A stretch of DNA of 20,944 bases from Pseudomonadota bacterium (GTDB taxonomy: Bacteria; Pseudomonadota; Gammaproteobacteria; Burkholderiales; Burkholderiaceae): assembly GCA_023441105.1 (NCBI GenBank), contig JAEZQX010000270.1:1-20944 (forward strand), read 5' to 3'. The translations under genes were made by a program, and so were the position numbers. Shown piece by piece: positions 1 through 6,461 of the stretch (positions are counted from its first letter, which is position 1; the number at the start of each line of letters is the position of its first letter). The notes beneath the pieces were generated by a model, which was given only the letters and a program-made list of their open reading frames with translations, did no database searches and was not told the DNA's origin.

Positions 1-67
1 AAATTGTCCCTGGCACCATTTCGGGGGCCATCGCGTTCCAACCCGGAAATTGTCCTTGGCACGATTT
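1..67. repeat. Two-copy 21-bp direct repeat with 46-bp period
   Basis: Copy 1 (1-21) and copy 2 (47-67) agree at 19 of 21 positions, with core AAATTGTCC then TGGCAC then ATTT. The 46-bp period equals twice the 23-bp period of another repeat pair near the window's right end. Repeated subterminal motifs of this kind are common at insertion-sequence ends, so this may be the end of an element lying left of the window. No transposase is visible, so that reading is inference. Copy 2 also overlaps a possible sigma-54 promoter. Confidence 0.6.
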
Positions 68-71
68 TGGC
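57..71 (+). promoter_or_regulatory. Possible sigma-54 (-24/-12) promoter
   Basis: TTGGCACGATTTTGGC places GG at 58-59 and GC at 70-71, which is the spacing of the -24/-12 consensus TGGCAC-N5-TTGC. Only the -12 element has one mismatch (TGGC for TTGC). Transcription would start near 83, about 46 nt before the ATG at 129. The partner repeat at 1-21 lacks the -12 GC. The match may be chance within a repeat family, and no enhancer-binding-protein site was identified. Confidence 0.3.
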
Positions 72-128
72 CCGTCGTCCCGCATCTGATAGCGTTCCTC
101 CATCGCTCCCATCCAAAGGTCCACGACC

Positions 129-3100
129 ATGTCGATTGCCCCCCTGCTCGTGACCTTGGTCGTGGGCGCGACGCCGCTGGCGGCCTTCGCCGGCACGCAA
201 TCCGCGGCGCCCGCGAGCGATGCGCCCGCGAAAAGCTTGTATGCCGAGATGCACTGGCGCGCGATCGGGCCGACGCGCGGCGGACGGGCGCGCGCACTGT
301 CCGGCGTCCCCAGCCAGCGCAACGTGTTCTATGTCGGTTACGACAACGGCGGGGTCTGGCGTTCGACCGACTACGGTTCCAACTGGCTGCCGCTGTTCGA
401 CAGGGAGCCGACCGGGTCGATCGGTGCCATCGCGGTCGCCGAGTCGAATCCCGACATCCTCTACGTCGGCTCCGGCGCGGGCATCATCCGGCCTGATCTC
501 GCCGTCGGCGATGGCGTCTACAAGTCCACGGACGCGGGCGCGACCTGGATACATCTCGGGCTGCGCGACAGCCAGATGATCGCCAACATCGCGGTGGATC
601 CGACCAATCCGAATCGCCTTTTCGTCGCCGCGCTCGGACATCCCTACGGGCCCAACGAGGAGCGCGGGATCTTCCGTTCCACCGATGGCGGCAAGACGTT
701 CGACAAGGTGTTGTACAAGGACGCGTACACCAGCGGCAACGACGTCCGCATCGACCCGGAGAATCCGGAGATCGTCTATGCCGCACTGTGGCAACAGCAG
801 CAGAGCTTCATCGAAGGCCCGGAGTTCGGCGCGCCCCATGGCGGCATCTTCAAGTCCACCGACGGCGGCACCACGTGGAAACAGCTGACCGATGGCCTGC
901 CCGTGGGTGTGATCGAAGCCAACCTCGCCGTCGCGCCGAGCGATCCGGCCACGATCTACGCCATGGTCGCAGGCACGGCCGGCGCGGTGGCGACGAAGGA
1001 CGAAGGGACGGACGGAACGATCGGGTTCTACGGGTCGACCGACGCAGGCGCGCACTGGACCTTGCTGACCCGGGGCTCCGATGCCGCCGCTCCGTCCGCC
1101 GGCACGAAGGACCCACGTCCCCTGCGACGCATTGGCGGCGGCGACCTGCCGACGATCACCGTCGACCCGAAGAATCCCCGCGTCGTCTACAGCGCCTCGG
1201 TGGTCCTGTGGCGCACGGAAGATGCCGGAGCCAGCTGGAGCGCAGTGCGCGGCAGCCCCGGCGGTGATGACTACCAGAAGATCTGGATCCATCCGCTCGA
1301 TCCCGACATCCTCCTGGCAGTCACCGACCAGGGTGCGGTGGTGTCGGCCAATCGGGGCGTGTCCTGGAGCAACTGGTACAACCAGCTCACGGCGGCGATG
1401 TACCACGTGTCGACGGACAACGCCTTTCCGTACCGCGTGTGCGGCGGCCAGCAGGACTCGGGCTCGGCCTGCGTCGCCAGCCGGTCGATGGATGGCGAAA
1501 TCACGTTCCACGACTGGCATCCGGTCAACATCCAGGAATACGGCATCGCCGCAAGCGATCCCGCCGATCCGGATCTCGTCTTCGGCAGCGCACGCACGAA
1601 CGTCAGCCTGTACAACCGAGTCACGGCCCAGACCACGCTCGTCGGCCCCGGAGAGGCGCAACGCGGCACCGAATTCAACCGCAACGTCCGCACCATGCCG
1701 ATCCTGTGGTCGCCGGTGGATCCGACCATCCTTTTCTACACCTCGAACGTCGTGTGGAAGTCGACCGACCATGCACACACCTGGACGCGCATCAGCCCCG
1801 ACCTCGCCAGACCCACGTGGAAGGTTCCGGCAAGCGCAGGCCAGTACGCGCGCGGCGTGAAGCCGGACGCAGCCGGCAGCATCACCGCGCTCTCAGCGTC
1901 ACCGCGCGACGTGAACGTGCTGTGGGCAGGCACCGACGACGGCACCATCCAGATGACCGCCGACGGCGGTGCACGCTGGACCAACGTGACGCCACCGGCG
2001 ATCAAGCCGTGGACGCGCATCTTCAACATCGAGGCAGGCCACTTCGATACGGCAACCGCCTATGCCGCCGCCAACACCTTGCGCATCGACGACATGGATC
2101 CGCATTTCTGGCGCACGCACGACGGCGGCAGGACCTGGACCGAAATCAATCGGGGCATTGCGCCCGGTGCCGTGGCGAATTCGATCCGCGAAGACCCACG
2201 CAAGCCCGGATTGCTGTATGCAGCCACCGATACGCAGGTGTGGGTCTCGTTCGATGACGGCGACCAGTGGCACTCGCTCCGGCTCGACATGCCGGCGATA
2301 TCGGTGCGCGACCTGCAGGTGAAGGACGACAGCACGTGCCTGTGCGCCGACCTCGTTGCCGCCACGCATGGCCGCGGGTTCTACATCCTCGACAACGTGA
2401 CGCCGCTGCGGCAGGCGGCCGAGGCCCGCGCTGCCAAAAAGGCGTATCTCTTCAAGCCGCACACCGCGGTGCGCGTGCGCATGGCGACGAACGACCCGAC
2501 GCCGTGGCCGCCGGAAGTTCCGGCGGGCGAGAATCCGCCGAACGGCGCGATCATCGACTACTACCTCGCATCCAGCATGTCAGGTCCGGTCACCATCGAC
2601 ATCCTCGATGCCGGCAACGCGGTCGTGCGCACCTACACCAGCGAGCTGACGCGTGATCCGGACCCCGCAGTGGACAGCGCGGCTTACGACGCCCGGTGCC
2701 AGCGCGCACCGGAGTCGCCCGATTGTTCGGTGCCGTTGTACTGGCCCGCGCCCATCAAGTCGGTACCGACCAGCGCCGGCATGCACCGCATCAGCTGGAA
2801 CCTGCGTTACCAGCCGCTCGCCAGCGAGCGCGAGGACATCGAAATCGCGGTGCCCCATCGCAGCTCGCCGCCACCGAGCTCGCCCTGGGCGCCGCCCGGC
2901 GACTACACGGTTCGCCTCACGGTGGGTGGACAGAGCTACACGCAACCCCTCACCGTCCGGCTCGACCCGCGCGTCAGGACGCCAGCCGCAGCCTTGGCTG
3001 AGAACGCGAGGCTCTCGCTGGAGATGTACCAGCTGGCCCGCACCACGCGCATGGCCTACGGACAGGCGCACGATCTCGGCTTGCAGCTCGCCAGGCTCGA

Positions 3101-3494
3101 ACAGAGTCAGTCGGCGGAAGCCAAAGCGCTGAAGGCCCGTATCGATGCCATCGCACCGGACGAACTGCACGGCGAAGCACGCGAGGCCGCGCGCTATCGC
3201 GGCGATGAGCGGGCGCCGGCAACCCTCAACCAGGCGAGCGACGCGGCTCTCGCTGCTTCGATGGCGCTGCAGTCGGCCGACACGGCGCCGACAGCGGCAC
3301 AGATCGCGGCGTGTGCACGCGCCCGCTCGGAAGCGCAGGACGCGATGGCCCGGTGGGAAGCCGTGAAGTCGAAGGATCTGCCGGCGTTCAATGCGAGGTT
3401 GGTGGCCAGGGGGAAGCCCGCACTCGTGCTGCCACCGCCGAGGATGCCTGCCGCGCTGCCGAGTGACGAGAACGGCAACTGGAACGAAGAATAG
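129..3494 (+). CDS. Secreted sortilin/VPS10-like Asp-box (BNR) beta-propeller protein
   Basis: This 1121-aa protein is probably exported: it opens with a hydrophobic segment ending LAAFAG, a plausible Sec signal with cleavage near residue 22. I count 11 Asp-box-like motifs (S/T-x-D-x-G-x-x-W/F), for example STDYGSNW, STDAGATW, STDGGKTF, STDGGTTW, STDAGAHW, TADGGARW, THDGGRTW and SFDDGDQW. This is the pattern of tandem seven-bladed propellers in the sortilin-N/VPS10-like family, often annotated as glycosyl hydrolase (BNR repeat). A GGQQDSGS segment, typical of the family, is present. After about residue 760 come a beta-sandwich-like part (DYTVRLTVGG) and a helical Ala/Arg-rich tail. The substrate is unknown, and hydrolase activity is not shown because sialidase catalytic residues were not identified. 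The ATG at 129 has only a weak AAAGG upstream. The length is usual for the family. Confidence 0.88.
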   Translation: MSIAPLLVTLVVGATPLAAFAGTQSAAPASDAPAKSLYAEMHWRAIGPTRGGRARALSGVPSQRNVFYVGYDNGGVWRSTDYGSNWLPLFDREPTGSIGAIAVAESNPDILYVGSGAGIIRPDLAVGDGVYKSTDAGATWIHLGLRDSQMIANIAVDPTNPNRLFVAALGHPYGPNEERGIFRSTDGGKTFDKVLYKDAYTSGNDVRIDPENPEIVYAALWQQQQSFIEGPEFGAPHGGIFKSTDGGTTWKQLTDGLPVGVIEANLAVAPSDPATIYAMVAGTAGAVATKDEGTDGTIGFYGSTDAGAHWTLLTRGSDAAAPSAGTKDPRPLRRIGGGDLPTITVDPKNPRVVYSASVVLWRTEDAGASWSAVRGSPGGDDYQKIWIHPLDPDILLAVTDQGAVVSANRGVSWSNWYNQLTAAMYHVSTDNAFPYRVCGGQQDSGSACVASRSMDGEITFHDWHPVNIQEYGIAASDPADPDLVFGSARTNVSLYNRVTAQTTLVGPGEAQRGTEFNRNVRTMPILWSPVDPTILFYTSNVVWKSTDHAHTWTRISPDLARPTWKVPASAGQYARGVKPDAAGSITALSASPRDVNVLWAGTDDGTIQMTADGGARWTNVTPPAIKPWTRIFNIEAGHFDTATAYAAANTLRIDDMDPHFWRTHDGGRTWTEINRGIAPGAVANSIREDPRKPGLLYAATDTQVWVSFDDGDQWHSLRLDMPAISVRDLQVKDDSTCLCADLVAATHGRGFYILDNVTPLRQAAEARAAKKAYLFKPHTAVRVRMATNDPTPWPPEVPAGENPPNGAIIDYYLASSMSGPVTIDILDAGNAVVRTYTSELTRDPDPAVDSAAYDARCQRAPESPDCSVPLYWPAPIKSVPTSAGMHRISWNLRYQPLASEREDIEIAVPHRSSPPPSSPWAPPGDYTVRLTVGGQSYTQPLTVRLDPRVRTPAAALAENARLSLEMYQLARTTRMAYGQAHDLGLQLARLEQSQSAEAKALKARIDAIAPDELHGEAREAARYRGDERAPATLNQASDAALAASMALQSADTAPTAAQIAACARARSEAQDAMARWEAVKSKDLPAFNARLVARGKPALVLPPPRMPAALPSDENGNWNEE

Positions 3495-3607
3495 GAAAAG
3501 GAATCCGTCATGCCCCCGACGGGCGGAACTGCACCGGAGCCCTCGATCAGATCATGTGACTGCTCGGAGAAGTGAACCTGACCCCATCCTTCCAGATCGC
3601 GGCCTGC

Positions 3608-3952
3608 CTACTCCAGGATCGCGCGAACCGCTTCCAGTGCTTCATCGACAATGGCCGCCGGCGCATTCTCGATGCGCTTGAACGTGCGTGCCCGGGCATC
3701 CACGGTGCGGGTCTGGTCACACAGGATCACACCCTGCGTCTTGGTGCCGCTGCCCATCAAGGTCACGCTGAATCCGTTCTCGCGCGACGCCGCGCCGCCC
3801 TGGCTGATCGGTGCCACCAGCAGCAGCCCCGATGCCTTGTTGAAGGCATCCGCCGACAGGACCAGCACCGGGCGCGTGCCGTGGATCTCGTGGCCCCTGG
3901 TCGGATCAAGACTGAGGGCGAGAATGTCGCCGCGGCCGGGAACGCGCGCCAT
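3608..3952 (-). CDS. chpB: ChpB/MazF-family endoribonuclease toxin
   Basis: This 114-aa protein is a predicted mRNA-cleaving toxin of the MazF/PemK fold. It aligns along its whole length with E. coli ChpB: RGDILALSLDPTRGHE near residues 7-22 (MazF-type GD and DP-GxE), RPVLVLS at 27-33, VAPISQGG at 46-53 and CDQTRTVD at 78-85, where MazF-family proteins carry the DQ-R active-site region. I chose the ATG at 3952. An in-frame TTG at 3967 would overlap the antitoxin stop (TTGA) and could allow translational coupling, adding five residues. The antitoxin gene lies 11 bp upstream, so the two form an antitoxin-first operon. All family landmarks are present and it looks functional. Confidence 0.92.
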   Translation of the reverse strand: MARVPGRGDILALSLDPTRGHEIHGTRPVLVLSADAFNKASGLLLVAPISQGGAASRENGFSVTLMGSGTKTQGVILCDQTRTVDARARTFKRIENAPAAIVDEALEAVRAILE

Positions 3953-3963
3953 GCCGGCCGGGC

Positions 3964-4212
3964 TCAAAGCAGCTCGCGTCCGACCGCGCCATCGGTCAGC
4001 GAGTCGTCACGGGCCCATTCGGATGGCGAGGCAGGGCTGGCGGCCAGACGCTCGGCCAGCGAGCGGCGGGCCGGCGTTATTGACAGGGTGCGCCCGGACA
4101 CTTCCAGTTCCACCACCGAGCCGGCGTCCACCGACAGCGCCTGGGCGACGGCTTTGGGAATCGACAGGGTGATGGAACCGCCTGTGCGGCGAAGGGTGGC
4201 GGCCAGTGGCAT
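3964..4212 (-). CDS. chpS: ChpS/MazE-like antitoxin (AbrB-fold, SpoVT family)
   Basis: This 82-aa protein is the likely antitoxin and autorepressor of the toxin immediately downstream. The N-terminal half (LRRTGGSITLSIPKAVAQAL, then VVELEVSGRTLSITP) has the swapped-hairpin AbrB/MazE DNA-binding pattern. The acidic C-terminus (EWARDDSLTDGAVGRELL) is the expected toxin-binding tail. The ATG at 4212 is preferred because GGAG lies six bases upstream. A TTG at 4224 falls inside the operator palindrome and inside the expected leader edge, and has no ribosome binding site. The promoter and operator lie directly upstream. Confidence 0.9.
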   Translation of the reverse strand: MPLAATLRRTGGSITLSIPKAVAQALSVDAGSVVELEVSGRTLSITPARRSLAERLAASPASPSEWARDDSLTDGAVGRELL

Positions 4213-4223
4213 GGCAGACTCCA

Positions 4224-4269
4224 ATATTTTACTTTAGTAAAATATAGTCCGTCCTGGGCGTCGAGGCAA
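4224..4269 (-). promoter_or_regulatory. chpSB promoter with perfect 22-bp operator palindrome
   Basis: Reading the minus strand, TTGCCT (4264-4269) and TATATT (4241-4246) are separated by 17 bp and form a good sigma-70 promoter. A perfect inverted repeat, ATATTTTACT-TT-AGTAAAATAT on the plus strand (4224-4245), covers the -10 and the expected start site near 4234. Its AT-richness stands out from the GC-rich surroundings. Its position fits autorepression by the AbrB-type antitoxin, as known for MazE and ChpS. Confidence 0.75.
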
Positions 4270-4304
4270 GAGCGTCCCCCCGCGGCACTCGGGCCAGGCG
4301 GGGA

Positions 4305-4372
4305 TCGAGAGCCCTACCCTTCAACCGCTTTTCCTGCGCTGCGACAAACCCCTTCTGGCGCCCGCTTCTCCC
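4305..4372 (-). pseudogene. Degenerate duplicate of a relE 3' end
   Basis: This stretch resembles the 3' end of the neighbouring relE (about 4421-4490). Both contain GAGAGCCCTACCC-TTCA, and their minus-strand translations align: EKRAPEGVCRSAGKAVEG here against GKREHEDVYRKAGTRLKG in relE, each followed at once by a stop. Only the last 20 or so codons are recognisable. The upstream reading frame belongs to a different frame of relE. This is either a leftover of a tandem relE copy lost by deletion or a partial duplication. Confidence 0.5.
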
Positions 4373-4429
4373 GCGTGCCCAAATGCACTCTGACCCGAGT
4401 TTTCCCCCCGCCAGCCGCCAGCGAGAGCC

Positions 4430-4720
4430 CTACCCCTTCAGCCGCGTTCCCGCCTTGCGGTAAACGTCTTCGTGCTCCCGCTTCCCGACCGCGATCACCG
4501 TGACGACCACCACTTTGTCGTCGACGTGGTACACGAGACGATAGCCGGCGCTGCGCAGCTTGATCTTGTAGCAGTCCGGCAGACTGTGCAGCCGAGCGCT
4601 CGGGACGTGCGGTTGTTGCAGGCGCTCTGCGAGCTTGTGCTTGAACTGTTCGCGTGTGGGCGGGGCCAGCTTGCGCCATTCCTTCAGCGCGGACTCGACG
4701 AACTCCAGGCTATAGATCAT
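4430..4720 (-). CDS. relE: RelE ribosome-dependent mRNA interferase toxin
   Basis: This 96-aa protein aligns along its whole length with E. coli RelE (SALKEWRKL near residues 10-18; LPDCYKIKLRSAGYRLVY at 47-64; VGKRE at 78-82; VY at 86-87). The residues implicated in A-site mRNA cleavage in E. coli RelE (K52, K54, R61, R81, Y87) are all present at the same numbers when counted from the ATG at 4720, which supports both that start and an active enzyme. The start codon lies inside the 3' end of the antitoxin gene (11-bp overlap), so translation is probably coupled. A decayed copy of its tail lies just downstream. Confidence 0.94.
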   Translation of the reverse strand: MIYSLEFVESALKEWRKLAPPTREQFKHKLAERLQQPHVPSARLHSLPDCYKIKLRSAGYRLVYHVDDKVVVVTVIAVGKREHEDVYRKAGTRLKG

Positions 4721-4955
4721 CGAGCGCGACCTTGACCCGTCGCTCGCCGGCGCGCGCACGCACGAGTTCCGCCAGCTCCAGGTCTTCGAGCCGGTCCAGC
4801 AGGCGTTTGTAGGCAGCAGCGGGGACGAGGTAGGCGCTCGGCCGGTTGTGCACCAGGACTGCGACCGATTCGCCGTCGGCCGCTTCGATGACGGCGCTGG
4901 GGTTGCGCTTGAGCTCGGTGATGCTCACGCTGGCGCCGGCGAGGATAGGCTCCAT
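4710..4955 (-). CDS. RelE-neutralising antitoxin of Phd/YefM-RelB (StbD-like) type
   Basis: This 81-aa protein is the partner antitoxin for the overlapping RelE. The N-terminal part (SITELKRNPSAVIEAA, then VAVLVHNRPSAYLVPAAAY) is the Phd/YefM DNA-binding fold. The C-terminal part (DLELAELVRARAGERRVKVALDDL, by segments) resembles the toxin-wrapping tail of RelB, which ends VTLDEL in E. coli. The ATG at 4955 has GGAG six bases upstream. Another ATG at 4967 belongs to a 12-bp duplication (MEPS-MEP) and would be nearly leaderless. It probably represses its own promoter together with RelE. Confidence 0.88.
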   Translation of the reverse strand: MEPILAGASVSITELKRNPSAVIEAADGESVAVLVHNRPSAYLVPAAAYKRLLDRLEDLELAELVRARAGERRVKVALDDL

Positions 4956-4978
4956 GGATGGCTCCATATGAAGGGCCA

Positions 4979-5007
4979 AATATGGCACACTCAATCGTCC
5001 TACTCAA
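4979..5007 (-). promoter_or_regulatory. Promoter of the antitoxin-relE operon
   Basis: On the minus strand TTGAGT (5002-5007) and CATATT (4979-4984) are spaced by exactly 17 bp, each matching the sigma-70 consensus at four of six positions. The start site would fall near 4972, leaving a leader of about 17 nt that contains the GGAG used by the ATG at 4955. An imperfect inverted repeat, ATGGA-TGGC-TCCAT (4954-4967), overlaps the start codons and could be part of the operator. Confidence 0.5.
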
Positions 5008-5010
5008 GGG

Positions 5011-5334
5011 TTGCTTCCGTTGCGCAGAGCGCTCTGGAGCAACTCACCCGGCAGCGTTCGCGTTCGACTGGCTGTGGAAGCACGTCGGTTGATCGGTGGA
5101 CTTGCATGGACACCCTTGGAGGATAACCTCTGCCAGGCGTCGCACTGGGCTACCTGCGAACTGCACGTGACCTTTGCCGACGGCACGCAGGAAACGGTGC
5201 GCGGTGGCGACCTGTTCCACTGGCCGCCCGGCCACACCGTGCGCGCAGGCGCCGATTCCGAAGTGGTGCTGTTCAGCCCGCAGCACGAGCATGGCGCCGT
5301 GATCGACCACATGCTCGCGAAGATGCAGGGCTGA
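5011..5334 (+). pseudogene. Truncated cupin-domain protein gene (3' part only)
   Basis: From about 5098 the frame reads like the C-terminal part of a small cupin: WTPLEDNLCQ, then HVTFADGTQETVRGGDLFHWPPGHTV, read in segments, then EVVLFSPQHEHGAVIDHM. The usual PHWGYV-x-G segment after DxLCQ is shortened to SHWATCELHV, apparently lacking about three residues. The first cupin motif and the N-terminal half are absent: codons upstream of 5098 look like noise, and the only in-frame start is a TTG at 5011 without a ribosome binding site. It lies divergent from the TA promoter. It is probably a remnant cut by the rearrangement that placed the TA modules here. A short functional protein cannot be excluded. 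Confidence 0.55.
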
Positions 5335-5355
5335 TCGCCCGCCAGCCGGTGCGGG

Positions 5356-5892
5356 TCAGCCCCGCCGCACCGGCAGGAACCGCGGGTTGCGCAGCAGAGC
5401 CGCCGAGACCAGCGACACCAGCACGCCCACCGGGAAGATCTCGGCGAAGGTCATCGGCAGGCGGAACAGCGGATTGGCGTACTGCACCTTGAAGGCCGCC
5501 ATCTCGGCAGTCAGGCGGGCGATCTCTTCGGCGCTGGCGCCACCGGCACGGGACTGTTCGACCATCGCGTTGCCGTAGGACGTGGCGAAATCCATGTGCA
5601 TCATCCCCTGCACCAGTTCCCACGCGACCACGTAGAACACGCCGGCGACGAAGCTGATGCCCAGCCCGACGCCGAGCGCCGGCCAGAAGCCGATCACGCC
5701 GCCGCGGTCCATGTCGCGGTGGCGCTTGATGCCGACGAACACGGCGCTGAGGGCGACCAGCATCGTGGCGTAGCCGATCAGCATCCCGTACTGCATCGGC
5801 GGCTCGCCGCCGAAGCCCAGGAACGTGGCGAACAGGAAGCCGCCGACGACGACGCCGGCGATGGCGCCGTACTTCAGGATGGTGCGCAGCAT
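5356..5892 (-). CDS. DUF4199 family inner-membrane protein
   Basis: This 178-aa protein has four predicted membrane segments: ILKYGAIAGVVVGGFLFATF near residues 4-23, MLIGYATMLVALSAVFVG, FWPALGVGLGISFVAGVFYV, and IFPVGVLVSLVSAALL near the C-terminus. A soluble segment rich in Ala and Glu lies between the third and fourth, holding MVEQSRAGGASAEEIARL. This layout matches the DUF4199 family, whose biochemical role is unknown. The ATG at 5892 is chosen because GGGGAG lies six bases upstream. The gene follows the LuxR-type regulator after 103 bp that contain alternative inverted repeats, and the pairing suggests the regulator controls or works with it. Confidence 0.85.
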   Translation of the reverse strand: MLRTILKYGAIAGVVVGGFLFATFLGFGGEPPMQYGMLIGYATMLVALSAVFVGIKRHRDMDRGGVIGFWPALGVGLGISFVAGVFYVVAWELVQGMMHMDFATSYGNAMVEQSRAGGASAEEIARLTAEMAAFKVQYANPLFRLPMTFAEIFPVGVLVSLVSAALLRNPRFLPVRRG

Positions 5893-5947
5893 GTGGTGCT
5901 CCCCTTGGTGTGGTGCCGCCATTGACCCCTGCCCCGCCCGCCGTGGC

Positions 5948-5983
5948 AATCGCCCGAACGGGTGATTTCGGGGGAATCGCCCG
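5948..5983 (-). promoter_or_regulatory. Alternative hairpins in the leader of the DUF4199 gene
   Basis: The plus strand holds AATCGCCCG (5948-5956), CGGGTGATT (5959-5967) and AATCGCCCG again (5975-5983). The middle arm can pair with either flanking arm, each time with one imperfect pair, so two mutually exclusive hairpins are possible. They lie between the regulator stop (5996) and the DUF4199 start (5892). There is no clear U-run, so simple rho-independent termination is not supported. Attenuation or a processing site is possible. Confidence 0.4.
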
Positions 5984-5995
5984 GATTCCGGCCGC

Positions 5996-6421
5996 TTACG
6001 GCACGATCCCCAGCTCCCGCGCGCGTCGGATGGCCTCGGTGCGGCGGCGCGCGCCGAGCTTGGCGAACAGGTTGGTGACGTGCGTCTTCACCGTGTTCGG
6101 CGACACGTGGAGGCGCGCGGCAATCTCCTTGTTGGCGTGGCCGGCGGCCAGTTCCTGCAGCACCTCGAGCTCGCGCGCGCTCAAGCCCAATGCCGCCCGC
6201 GCCGCGGGGTTGCCGTCGAAGGGCGCCGCCGGCGGCCCGGCGAAAACGCGCGCACCGACGAACACGCCGAGCGCGAGGAAGCCCGCCGCGACCAGCACCA
6301 GGTAGATGTCGCCCGGGTGCAGGCGGGCCAGGCGCTGGTAGTCGAGCCACTGCAGGGCGACGGCGCCCGTGGCGAGGAGCGCACCGTAGCCGAGCACGGG
6401 TTTCCAGTGGGGCTTGTCCAT
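5996..6421 (-). CDS. Membrane-anchored LuxR-family HTH transcriptional regulator
   Basis: This 141-aa protein has two predicted N-terminal membrane helices (VLGYGALLATGAVALQWL near residues 9-26 and IYLVLVAAGFLALGVFVGA near 39-57). After a short linker comes a complete GerE/LuxR helix-turn-helix: LSARELEVLQELAAG, then NKEIAARLHVSPNTVKTHV, then LFAKLGARRRTEAIRRA. There is no receiver or ligand-binding domain, so the membrane part is the likely sensor. The predicted function is a DNA-binding regulator held at the inner membrane, probably controlling the DUF4199 gene downstream and perhaps itself. Confidence 0.88.
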   Translation of the reverse strand: MDKPHWKPVLGYGALLATGAVALQWLDYQRLARLHPGDIYLVLVAAGFLALGVFVGARVFAGPPAAPFDGNPAARAALGLSARELEVLQELAAGHANKEIAARLHVSPNTVKTHVTNLFAKLGARRRTEAIRRARELGIVP

Positions 6422-6461
6422 CGTCAGCCGCCACGCAGCCGGTCGATCGCTCGCCGCGTCC

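Noticed and set aside
5959..5983. Rho-independent terminator after the LuxR-type regulator
   Set aside because: The stem has a mismatch on the minus-strand RNA and no U-run follows. I list it as alternative hairpins instead.
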